26,356 nucleotides of DNA from a virus: positions 1 through 26,356 of IMG/VR virus record IMGVR_UViG_3300027917_000157, one strand, 5' to 3'. The notes under the pieces were generated by a model that saw nothing but the letters and a program-made list of their open reading frames with translations, was not told where the DNA came from and did not search any database. Within the stretch, counting starts at the first letter, position 1; every line of letters starts with the position of its first letter. Positions 16,411 to 22,053 of this stretch are shown piece by piece. A program made the translations under genes and the position numbers.

Positions 16411-16776
16411 ATGAGCAAACAGAAAACTCAATCAAAAGACACATCCATGCCAAATACTCAGACAGAAGATCCCGCTAAAAAGTGGACTAAATCTGAAATT
16501 GAAACTTCAAAAAAAGTTCATGGGTGTGAATTGATAAAAGAAAATTGTAATGAAGTTGAGTTAAAAAACAAGCGTCTTCCCAATGATACCTATATTATTA
16601 CTTATGAAGTTGATGGTACTATCTATAAAGATCTTGTCCGAGGCAGGCGAGTAAAAATCTTTGATATGTATTGGGATAAACTTGGTAATTGCATCAAAGA
16701 TATTGACTGGGGATATGGTACAATTAACCCCAGGATTTGGGAAGATATGAAAGACCCCCCTAGTAAGAAAAAGTAA
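16411..16776 (+). CDS. hypothetical protein of unknown function
   Basis: This 121-residue protein has a polar, disordered first 30 residues (Lys, Gln, Thr, Ser), then a compact domain (ELKNKRLPNDTYIITYEVDG, DLVRGRRVKIFDMYWD, WGYGTINPRIWEDM) and a lysine-rich end. I do not recognise a family. It starts three bases after the DUF6433-like stop with GGAG upstream, and speD begins directly at the base after its stop, so it is part of the same transcription unit. Confidence 0.72.
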   Translation: MSKQKTQSKDTSMPNTQTEDPAKKWTKSEIETSKKVHGCELIKENCNEVELKNKRLPNDTYIITYEVDGTIYKDLVRGRRVKIFDMYWDKLGNCIKDIDWGYGTINPRIWEDMKDPPSKKK

Positions 16777-17103
16777 ATGGGAACACATTTGTTATTGAGT
16801 TTGTATGAATGTCCATATGAGCTTCTTGATGATCTTTATTTTATTGTAAATTTAATCAAAAATGCTGCGTTAGAGTGCAATGCTACGATTATTGACGTAG
16901 CTTATAACAAATTTGAACCTCATGGGGTGACTGCTATCTGTCTTTTGGCAGAAAGTCATATTAGTATTCATACTTGGCCCGAAGCCTATAAGGCTGCATG
17001 TGACATTTATACATGCGGAGACGCTGATCCAACCTTAGGTTCTGATTATATTATCAAGAATCTAAATCCAGGATCTCATTCAGTGACCCAAATCTTAAGA
17101 TAA
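16777..17103 (+). CDS. speD: S-adenosylmethionine decarboxylase proenzyme
   Basis: This 108-residue protein is a class 1b (short bacterial/archaeal type) AdoMet decarboxylase, which supplies decarboxylated AdoMet for spermidine synthesis. The self-cleavage site is E59|S60 in LLAESHISIHTWPE; serine 60 becomes the pyruvoyl group. H65 and C80 (DIYTCGD) match the known catalytic residues. The length is slightly below the usual 115-130 residues but nothing essential is missing. speD is a recurrent auxiliary gene of marine cyanophages, where polyamines may help DNA packaging or host photosystem stability (established proposal, not shown here). Confidence 0.95.
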   Translation: MGTHLLLSLYECPYELLDDLYFIVNLIKNAALECNATIIDVAYNKFEPHGVTAICLLAESHISIHTWPEAYKAACDIYTCGDADPTLGSDYIIKNLNPGSHSVTQILR

Positions 17104-17148
17104 TTGTGTATCACTACAAACTATTTTGTAACAATAGCTACAAAATAT

Positions 17149-17156
17149 AATAAATA
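17149..17156 (+). promoter_or_regulatory. late-type promoter motif / A+T-rich promoter region upstream of the riboswitch
   Basis: AATAAATA lies in a run of TATAAT and AATAAATAATA at 17146-17160, about 20 bases before the structured leader. It could be a late-type -10 or, using TATAAT at 17146, a sigma70 -10 without a clear -35. Either would transcribe the riboswitch and the small ORFs. Confidence 0.35.
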
Positions 17157-17179
17157 ATAATAGTATGGTGACATACTCA

Positions 17180-17240
17180 CGTTCATCACAAATAGTGACG
17201 GAAGTAGGATGTTATTGACAGATAACAAACGAAGGAACGC
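17180..17240 (+). ncRNA. glutamine riboswitch-like aptamer (glnA / Downstream-peptide class)
   Basis: The leader can fold into a three-helix junction. P1 pairs CGTTC (17180-17184) with GAACG (17235-17239). P2 is TCAC/GTGA (17186-17189 with 17195-17198). P3 is TGTTAT/ATAACA (17210-17215 with 17222-17227). The unpaired joining strands CGGAAGTAGG (17199-17208) and ACGAAGG (17229-17235) match, as I recall them, the conserved core of the glutamine-binding glnA and Downstream-peptide RNAs of cyanobacteria and cyanophages. The latter class lies before short ORFs, as here. A hairpin TAACT-CTC-AGTTA (17245-17257) between the aptamer and the AAGGAG site may be part of the expression platform. Ligand binding is inferred. 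Confidence 0.82.
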
Positions 17241-17272
17241 TTTTTAACTCTCAGTTATTAAGGAGATTTCTC

Positions 17273-17452
17273 ATGTCTAATAAAATATATAGAGGGGTTC
17301 CATATACTACCCTCTCAGATTTTAATGTATCAACTGATTCATCTAAAGTATACCGTGGTGTTAAGTACATTAACACTCATAAGAGAACCGATCCCAAAGT
17401 AGTAAATGAATATTACCGTGGTGTTCGCTTTCAAAAAGTTATAGGAGGTTGA
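17273..17452 (+). CDS. YRG-repeat small protein (DUF4278-like), riboswitch-controlled
   Basis: This 59-residue protein starts at ATG 17273, with AAGGAG at 17260-17265 as a strong ribosome binding site. It consists of three copies of a short motif: IYRGVPY, VYRGVKY and YYRGVRF, spaced about 20 residues apart. The tyrosine-arginine-glycine-valine-x-tyrosine motif is that of DUF4278, a family of small cyanobacterial and cyanophage proteins of unknown function. It is the first gene after the glutamine-riboswitch-like RNA, so its expression probably responds to glutamine, meaning host nitrogen status. Function is unknown. Confidence 0.8.
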   Translation: MSNKIYRGVPYTTLSDFNVSTDSSKVYRGVKYINTHKRTDPKVVNEYYRGVRFQKVIGG

Positions 17453-17557
17453 ATCATGAACAAAAATTTCGTCACCTTCCTTAAAAATAAGGAAGCTAAA
17501 AGAAAAAATCTGAAAAATGCACAATTACTTATTGCCAAATTGCCTCAAGTGGCATGA
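17443..17557 (+). CDS. very short basic peptide with strong ribosome binding site
   Basis: The coding part is ATG 17456 to TGA 17555-17557, 33 residues: MNKNFVTFLKNKEAKRKNLK followed by NAQLLIAKLPQVA. The range given here includes a perfect AGGAGG at 17443-17448, eight bases from the ATG and inside the end of the previous gene. The product is basic (nine Lys/Arg in the first 20 residues) and could form one amphipathic helix. The stop overlaps the next ATG (ATGA). The strong binding site argues that it is translated. I recognise no family; a small glutamine-synthetase-inhibitor-like peptide is conceivable given the riboswitch, but there is no clear similarity. Confidence 0.6.
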
Positions 17558-17712
17558 TTAATTATATCTATCACGAAAAAGATCCAGATGAAAGACCCCC
17601 CTCATGCTATCAGCTAAAATATAGAGGGTGTATTTACTGGGCTTGTTATGAGATAGAGATATCAGATTGGCTTAACAAGTTACTAAATACTCCAGACAAC
17701 CTGGACCATTGA
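17554..17712 (+). CDS. small protein with one YRG motif
   Basis: This 52-residue frame starts at ATG 17554, overlapping the previous stop as ATGA, and ends at TGA 17710-17712. It contains QLKYRGCIYWACYE (about residues 20-33), a single copy of the YRG-x-x-Y motif seen three times in the first protein of this cassette, with C18, C26 and C31 nearby. The rest is polar at the N-terminus (YHEKDPDERPPS) and helical at the end (DWLNKLLN). It is probably a divergent DUF4278-like protein co-expressed from the riboswitch leader. The stop codon lies within a -35 box for the next gene. Confidence 0.6.
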   Translation: MINYIYHEKDPDERPPSCYQLKYRGCIYWACYEIEISDWLNKLLNTPDNLDH

Positions 17713-17737
17713 CACCTTCCCTCTTACCTGCTATGCT
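17709..17737 (+). promoter_or_regulatory. sigma70-type early promoter
   Basis: TTGACA at 17709-17714 (perfect -35), a 17-base spacer, and TATGCT at 17732-17737. Predicted start is near 17744, 27 bases ahead of ATG 17771. The -35 box contains the TGA stop of the preceding ORF. Confidence 0.7.
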
Positions 17738-17770
17738 AAGGGGGAATTTTTTTACCGAACTACGGATAGT

Positions 17771-18067
17771 ATGGATACCGAAAAAATAAAAATTCTAATC
17801 AGAACTATAGAACTTTCTCTTGATAAAATCAAAGAAGAATTATACAAAGATAACCAATCAACTAAGAAAATAAAAAAAGAAAAATCCCAGAAAAGATACG
17901 ATGAATGTAAAAAATCTGTATCTGAAAATTTAGATAAAATGGAAAAATTAAACTATTCTGATAATACGGATGATGACATATATGATTTGATAACTACTGG
18001 GAAATACAGTATGCCAGATGATTTTGAAGGATTATGGAAAAGACAAAAAAACTACTCAAACTACTAA
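17771..18067 (+). CDS. hypothetical charged helical protein
   Basis: This 98-residue protein is very rich in Lys, Glu and Asp, predicted largely helical with coiled-coil character over residues 1-60 (LIRTIELSLDKIKEELYKDN, ENLDKMEKLNYSDN), then an acidic stretch (TDDDIYDLITTGKYSMPDDFEGLW). No family recognised. It is the first gene after the TTGACA/TATGCT promoter, so early expression is likely, which is typical of small host-takeover proteins, but no function can be assigned. Its end overlaps the next ORF by 34 bases. Confidence 0.65.
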   Translation: MDTEKIKILIRTIELSLDKIKEELYKDNQSTKKIKKEKSQKRYDECKKSVSENLDKMEKLNYSDNTDDDIYDLITTGKYSMPDDFEGLWKRQKNYSNY

Positions 18068-18195
18068 AACGTCTAATTAAACAAGAACATTTGTTTGATG
18101 ATCAAAAATTAAGAGAATATAAGAGTCAAATAAAAACGTTAGAAAAACAGATAGCAAAATACAATAAAGAACAATCAAAAGGATTTGGAAATTAG
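18034..18195 (+). CDS. small coiled-coil protein of unknown function
   Basis: A 53-residue frame from ATG 18034 to TAG 18193-18195, overlapping the previous gene by 34 bases and ending one base before the thyX ATG. The product, MEKTKKLLKLLKRLIKQEHL and onward through LREYKSQIKTLEKQIAKYNK, is a Lys-rich helix with heptad-like leucine and isoleucine spacing, so a short coiled coil is likely. It fills the only gap between its neighbours. No family recognised. Confidence 0.55.
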   Translation: MEKTKKLLKLLKRLIKQEHLFDDQKLREYKSQIKTLEKQIAKYNKEQSKGFGN

Positions 18196-18196
18196 T

Positions 18197-18949
18197 ATGA
18201 AACCAGTATCGGCAAAAGACTTACTAGAATTAGATGGAAGGATGAGAGTAGAAATACTTCAATGTTATTCTATTCCTGAACAAGTCGTATATCAAGCAGG
18301 AAGAGGAGACTACTCTGAGATCCCTGCTCATGAGATTAAAGTCCCATCACCCAGCAAGTGTGGAGAGTGGATCGTAAATAGGCTGTTATCCAACGAGAGA
18401 GGCCACTGGGGACCACTAGAACACCCCTCAATTACATTTTCGGTGGCTGGATACGTTCATAACGTAATGGTCCAGGCCAGGACGCACAGGATTGGAATGA
18501 GCTTTGATGTTCAATCTCAACGATATACTAGTGAAAGAATCTTAAAGCTAGCTCGCGGTGAGATGGATCCTGAGGATGTATTTTATGTTCGTCCACCTGG
18601 ACTTTATACTAATAGAGAAGGTAAAAAGTATGAGTGGACAGAAAAAAATTACCGTGATGAATTAGATTTCGCAGTTCATATAGCCAAGAGATATAAAGAA
18701 AAAGATGATCTTGGAGTATCTGAGGAACACAATAGAGACTATTTAATACAGGGAATTCGACAAAACTTTGTGTTCTCAGCTAATTTAAGGTCTATACTTC
18801 ACTTTTTAGATCTTCGTTCTAAATTAGATGCTCAGTTAGAAATTCAGGCACTATGTGAACAAATATCTCCACTTCTTAAAACTTGGGCACCTAATGTTTG
18901 GGCATATTATGAAGAAAAAAGATTACATCGTGCAAGACTCGCTCCCTGA
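18197..18949 (+). CDS. thyX: flavin-dependent thymidylate synthase
   Basis: ThyX makes dTMP from dUMP using FAD, NADPH and methylenetetrahydrofolate, supplying thymidine for phage DNA. The 250-residue product carries the ThyX signature as ARTHRIGMSFDVQSQRYT (about residues 95-112), the variant seen in cyanobacterial and cyanophage enzymes. Further matches are GHWGPLEHPSITF upstream of it and LRSILHFLDLRSKLDAQLEI near residues 198-217, the conserved substrate and FAD helix. Start: ATG 18197 is preferred over an in-frame TTG at 18185, which lies inside the preceding small gene. Confidence 0.96.
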   Translation: MKPVSAKDLLELDGRMRVEILQCYSIPEQVVYQAGRGDYSEIPAHEIKVPSPSKCGEWIVNRLLSNERGHWGPLEHPSITFSVAGYVHNVMVQARTHRIGMSFDVQSQRYTSERILKLARGEMDPEDVFYVRPPGLYTNREGKKYEWTEKNYRDELDFAVHIAKRYKEKDDLGVSEEHNRDYLIQGIRQNFVFSANLRSILHFLDLRSKLDAQLEIQALCEQISPLLKTWAPNVWAYYEEKRLHRARLAP

Positions 18950-19053
18950 TAGATTCCGTTGTATGTTGGTGTGGGGATATTTTAGTCAATCACCATTCCC
19001 GATAGGATGTATTTGTGGATATTGAATCATAGATTTAGCGAATAAAAGGTCCT

Positions 19054-19060
19054 CTAAATA
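19054..19060 (+). promoter_or_regulatory. CTAAATA late-type promoter motif
   Basis: CTAAATA is the variant late motif reported for T4-like cyanophages. It ends 21 bases before the ATG at 19082. The 132-base gap after thyX holds no gene that I can see. Confidence 0.42.
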
Positions 19061-19081
19061 ACTTCAGTTCGTTATAAAATT

Positions 19082-19324
19082 ATGGCTATATATCCCATAG
19101 TGAATAAAACAACGGGAGAAAAAAAAGTTATCGAAATGAGTGTGAATGAAATCACACAATGGTATAAAGATAACCCCGAATGGTCAAGAGACTGGTCCGA
19201 AGGTTGTGCATCAATTGGTGAAGTTGGGGAATGGAAAAATAAATTAATTTCTAAACATCCCTCATGGAATCAAGTTTTAGATAAAGCTGGTAAAATGCCA
19301 GGTTCAACAGTTAAAAAAATATAG
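19082..19324 (+). CDS. small conserved cyanophage protein of unknown function
   Basis: This 80-residue protein reads MAIYPIVNKTTGEKKVIEMS, then WYKDNPEWSRDWSEG, GEVGEWKNKLISKHPSWNQV and a Gly/Pro end. The IYP(I/V)xNKxTGEKK start and the DNPxWxRDWS block are features I associate with a conserved protein located near phoH in T4-like cyanophages. The start superficially resembles FmdB-type small zinc proteins, but the zinc cysteines are absent (one Cys only). The gene ends one base before phoH. Function unknown. Confidence 0.7.
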   Translation: MAIYPIVNKTTGEKKVIEMSVNEITQWYKDNPEWSRDWSEGCASIGEVGEWKNKLISKHPSWNQVLDKAGKMPGSTVKKI

Positions 19325-19325
19325 T

Positions 19326-20066
19326 ATGACAAGAAGAAAAAAGACCACCGAAAGTTTATCATCACAGAGATTAAAAAGAAGGAAACCAATTAATTCTGAT
19401 ATTTTAGTTAATATAGAACCAATAACTGAAAATCAAAGATTAATGTTTGACTCATATCATAGAGGTCAAAATATTGTTTCTTACGGATCTGCTGGAACTG
19501 GGAAAACATTTATTACATTATACAATGCCTTAAAAGATGTACTAAGTGATAAAACTCCTTATGAAAAAATATACATTGTTCGATCTTTAGTTCCTACTAG
19601 AGAAATTGGATTTCTTCCAGGTACTCATGAAGACAAGTCCGCTCTATATGAGATTCCATACAAAAATATGGTAAAATATATGTTTGAGCTTCCCAACGAG
19701 TCAGACTTTGAAATGCTCTACGGGAATCTCAAAGGCCAGGAAACAGTTAAATTCTGGAGCACTTCCTTCATTAGGGGAACAACATTAGACAATTGTGTTA
19801 TTATTGTTGATGAGTTTTCAAATTTAAATTTCCATGAACTAGATTCAATCATCACCCGTGTTGGTGAAAATTGTAAGATCATGTTCTGTGGTGACGCCAC
19901 TCAAAGTGATTTAATTAAAACCAATGAAAGAAATGGAATCGTAGACTTTATGGAAATCTTAAGAGCTATGCCTTCCTTCGACATTATTGAATTTGGTATT
20001 GAAGACATTGTTCGTTCTTCACTAATTAAGGAATACTTAATAGCAAAATACACACTGAATAAATGA
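19326..20066 (+). CDS. phoH: PhoH-family P-loop ATPase
   Basis: This 246-residue protein has a Walker A GSAGTGKT (54-61), a PhoH-type IVRSLVPTREIGFLPGT (83-100), Walker B VIIVDEF (158-164; D162, E163) and a sensor-like FCGDATQSDL. The basic N-terminus (TRRKKTTES, QRLKRRKP) could bind nucleic acid. PhoH is an ATPase of unclear function related to helicases and RNA-handling proteins; it is widespread in marine phages and is used as a marker gene. It begins one base after the preceding stop and its stop overlaps the nuclease start (ATGA). Confidence 0.96.
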   Translation: MTRRKKTTESLSSQRLKRRKPINSDILVNIEPITENQRLMFDSYHRGQNIVSYGSAGTGKTFITLYNALKDVLSDKTPYEKIYIVRSLVPTREIGFLPGTHEDKSALYEIPYKNMVKYMFELPNESDFEMLYGNLKGQETVKFWSTSFIRGTTLDNCVIIVDEFSNLNFHELDSIITRVGENCKIMFCGDATQSDLIKTNERNGIVDFMEILRAMPSFDIIEFGIEDIVRSSLIKEYLIAKYTLNK

Positions 20067-20737
20067 CATTTGTACATCTAGATAAAAAATTACCAACTAT
20101 AAAAAGAAGAACTATTGATGGAGTACGATACTATACAGTAAAGGAAAAAGAAGAAACTAAGATAATGGTTTCTATTACTTCTGTAATTAGTCATTACAAC
20201 AAAGAAATTTTCTCTGAGTGGAGAAAACGAGTTGGAAATGAAGAAGCAGAAAGAGTGATTAAAGCATCCACTACTAGAGGTACTGGAATGCATACACTCA
20301 TAGAACATCATCTATTAAATCAATTACCCCCAATAGATGATGTTCCAGAAATCTCAGCGGAACTATTTGAGCTATGTAAAGAACACCTAGACAAAATCAA
20401 TAACATTCATACACTAGAAGGTTCTGTGTATAGTGATATTTTAAGTGTTGCTGGTACTACCGATTGTATTGCTGAATATGAAGGAGAGCTTTCCGTTATT
20501 GACTTCAAATCTTCTGCTAAAATAAAACCTATAAAGTGGGTAGAAGGATATTTTGTTCAGGCCATGTTTTATGGTATGGCATATTATGAAATGACAGGAA
20601 TTCCTATAAAAAAACTTGTAATTATTATGTCATGCGAAGATGGAACTACAAAAGTATATCAAGAATACAATTTAGATAAGTACATGAAACTTGTACTTCA
20701 ATATGTTAAAAAATTCCTGAAAGACAAACTTGCCTAA
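20063..20737 (+). CDS. PD-(D/E)XK nuclease, RecB/Cas4-like
   Basis: This 224-residue protein matches the RecB-family exonuclease fold: the RGTGMHTLIE helix with H77, E119, D134 in AGTTDCIAEY, the catalytic D147-F-K149 in LSVIDFKSS, and Q166 in the QAMFYGMAYYE helix. The D-x(12)-DxK spacing and downstream Q/Y motif are typical of processive or DNA-end nucleases (motifs III and IV). It lies between phoH and the 33-59-32 block, so a role in phage DNA recombination, repair or host DNA degradation is probable. Substrate is unknown. Confidence 0.87.
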   Translation: MTFVHLDKKLPTIKRRTIDGVRYYTVKEKEETKIMVSITSVISHYNKEIFSEWRKRVGNEEAERVIKASTTRGTGMHTLIEHHLLNQLPPIDDVPEISAELFELCKEHLDKINNIHTLEGSVYSDILSVAGTTDCIAEYEGELSVIDFKSSAKIKPIKWVEGYFVQAMFYGMAYYEMTGIPIKKLVIIMSCEDGTTKVYQEYNLDKYMKLVLQYVKKFLKDKLA

Positions 20738-20742
20738 TTATT

Positions 20743-21039
20743 ATGACACTATTAAAAAATATCATCAAAAATCCAGTTATGGATATCAACCAAGAACTAG
20801 AAGAAACTATTGAAAATAAGTTTTTAACCCCAACCAAATTTGCATTAAAAATTGAAGAGATAGTTGAAACCGAAAAAGTAAACTATATTGATGCTATTGT
20901 TATGTTTTGCGAAATGCATAACTTAGAAGTCGATTCAATTTCTAAATTAATCCCTAAACCACTCAAAGAAAAGCTGAAATGTAATGCCATTGAATTAAAC
21001 TTTATTAAGAAAACCACAAAGGGTCGCTTGCCCATTTGA
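20743..21039 (+). CDS. gp33: late-transcription co-activator, gp33-like
   Basis: This 98-residue protein has the C-terminal two-thirds of T4 gp33: FALKIEEIVETEKVNYIDAI resembles T4 FIIEKMVEEFGMSYLEAT, and ISKLIPKPLKEKLKCNAIEL resembles FAKFIPSGIIEKIQSEAIDE. gp33 binds host RNA polymerase and the sliding clamp so that late promoters are used with gp55. Its C-terminus is short and ends KKTTKGRLPI; the T4 clamp-binding end is LDFLL, which is not present here in that form. Gene order 33-59-32 is as in T4, which supports the assignment. Confidence 0.75.
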   Translation: MTLLKNIIKNPVMDINQELEETIENKFLTPTKFALKIEEIVETEKVNYIDAIVMFCEMHNLEVDSISKLIPKPLKEKLKCNAIELNFIKKTTKGRLPI

Positions 21040-21064
21040 CAAGACCTCTGACCTATGCTAGACT
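21036..21064 (+). promoter_or_regulatory. sigma70-type promoter directly before gp59
   Basis: TTGACA at 21036-21041, a 17-base spacer, TAGACT at 21059-21064. The predicted start near 21071 leaves almost no leader before the GTG at 21074. The -35 box contains the TGA stop of gp33. Confidence 0.58.
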
Positions 21065-21073
21065 ATGTGACCA

Positions 21074-21664
21074 GTGAAGCCATTTGACGTATATTGTAAT
21101 TATTTAAGTATTAAGAGACACTTCTCAGAAGAGAGTTATGACTACATAAAATATAGAGGAAAAACAAGAGCATCGTTAGAATCATATCACAAAAGAAAAG
21201 ACAGATACTGGTTTGAAAAGTTAGGAAGACAAAAAACAGATACAGAGATATTTGATTTCTTTTTATCCAATTTTATTCATACAGATAATCCAAAAAAACT
21301 GTGGATAAGAAACATTATAAAAGACGGGGAAGAAATCTATCTCAACTGGAAAAAACTCAATGAAAGTCTAAGTTATAGATTCAAAGAGACAATGACTTCT
21401 CTACTTGAAAAATATACATTAACTGAACTATTTGACTTTACCGAAGGGCATTCTATTATTCTAAAGCAGTATCTAGCAAATAGAATAGATATTGAAATAC
21501 TAGTGATTCTTGACCAACTCTATACCTTTACTAGACTATATGATAAGAAGCTAAATGATCCAATATGGGATTCAATAAGCCTCAAGATTAAGAAGTATTC
21601 TCCCTTTTTGCAAATAAATACAGTAAAATACAAACACATTATTAGGAGCATTACCCATGAGTAG
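21074..21664 (+). CDS. gp59: replicative helicase loader, gp59
   Basis: This 196-residue protein matches T4 gp59, which binds branched DNA and gp32 and loads the gp41 helicase. The start KPFDVYCNYLSIKRHF, then DYIKYRGKTRASLESYHKRKDRYWFEKL and a largely helical body through KYTLTELFDFTEGHS and PIWDSISLKIKKYSPFL, follow the T4 pattern (VIKYNW...YQKRRDKYFFQKL; LVWNNYSIKLKAYRKIL). A GTG start at 21074 is used, with no strong ribosome binding site visible. It is slightly shorter than T4 gp59 (217). The stop overlaps the next ATG by eight bases. Confidence 0.9.
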   Translation: MKPFDVYCNYLSIKRHFSEESYDYIKYRGKTRASLESYHKRKDRYWFEKLGRQKTDTEIFDFFLSNFIHTDNPKKLWIRNIIKDGEEIYLNWKKLNESLSYRFKETMTSLLEKYTLTELFDFTEGHSIILKQYLANRIDIEILVILDQLYTFTRLYDKKLNDPIWDSISLKIKKYSPFLQINTVKYKHIIRSITHE

Positions 21665-22007
21665 TTTTTTCGATTCTGAGATTGTACAAGAAGAAATGCA
21701 TGAAATCGCAGAAATGCAAAGAGAAGTTTGTCTTGAACTTCCATACTTCAATTTTATGAGAAAAACTGAAAAGGAAAAGCACATTAACAAAATTCTTGAG
21801 TTAATTGAAAAACAAAGAGTTCTTTTCACACGATTCTCTTTAACAGATGACTCAGATGCTAAAGCACTAAGGGAAACTTTTATTAATACTATGTCTATGA
21901 TGGGGTATGGTGAGTCTTCTGACATTCAAACTGTCTTATTAAATATGAAAGAAGCCATGCTCAAGTATAAGGCTGAAGTTCTCGGGCTTGATATCCCTTC
22001 ACCTTGA
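21657..22007 (+). CDS. DUF1825-like cyanobacterial-type protein between gp59 and gp32
   Basis: This 116-residue protein begins MSSFFDSEIVQEEMHEIAEM, which strongly resembles the FFDSEIVQEE start of DUF1825, a family of small helical cyanobacterial proteins of unknown function. The middle, INKILELIEKQRVLFTRFSLTDD, also fits its pattern (about 70 residues in DUF1825, then RFELSxD). The C-terminal 30 residues (MMGYGESSDIQTVLLNMKEA) are extra. Position between gp59 and gp32 suggests a role with the replication proteins, but that is inference from context. Start overlaps the gp59 stop by eight bases, with GGAG upstream. Confidence 0.7.
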   Translation: MSSFFDSEIVQEEMHEIAEMQREVCLELPYFNFMRKTEKEKHINKILELIEKQRVLFTRFSLTDDSDAKALRETFINTMSMMGYGESSDIQTVLLNMKEAMLKYKAEVLGLDIPSP

Positions 22008-22027
22008 GTGATAAAGATATTACTATT

Positions 22028-22050
22028 CAAACATACAAACATACAAACAT
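22028..22050 (+). repeat. tandem CAAACATA repeat in the gp32 leader, possible translational operator
   Basis: Two full copies and one near-full copy of CAAACATA lie just before the ATG at 22054. The leader has no Shine-Dalgarno match and no G in the repeat, so it should be unstructured. T4 gp32 represses its own mRNA by binding an unstructured leader region, so the repeat is a plausible equivalent. Binding is not shown. Confidence 0.5.
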
Positions 22051-22053
22051 CTA

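Noticed and set aside
18966-19000. Interleaved complementary pairs (TGGTG/CACCA and GGGGA/TTCCC) after thyX, pseudoknot-like
   Set aside because: The third loop would be zero bases, which is sterically poor, and no regulated gene is near; likely chance.
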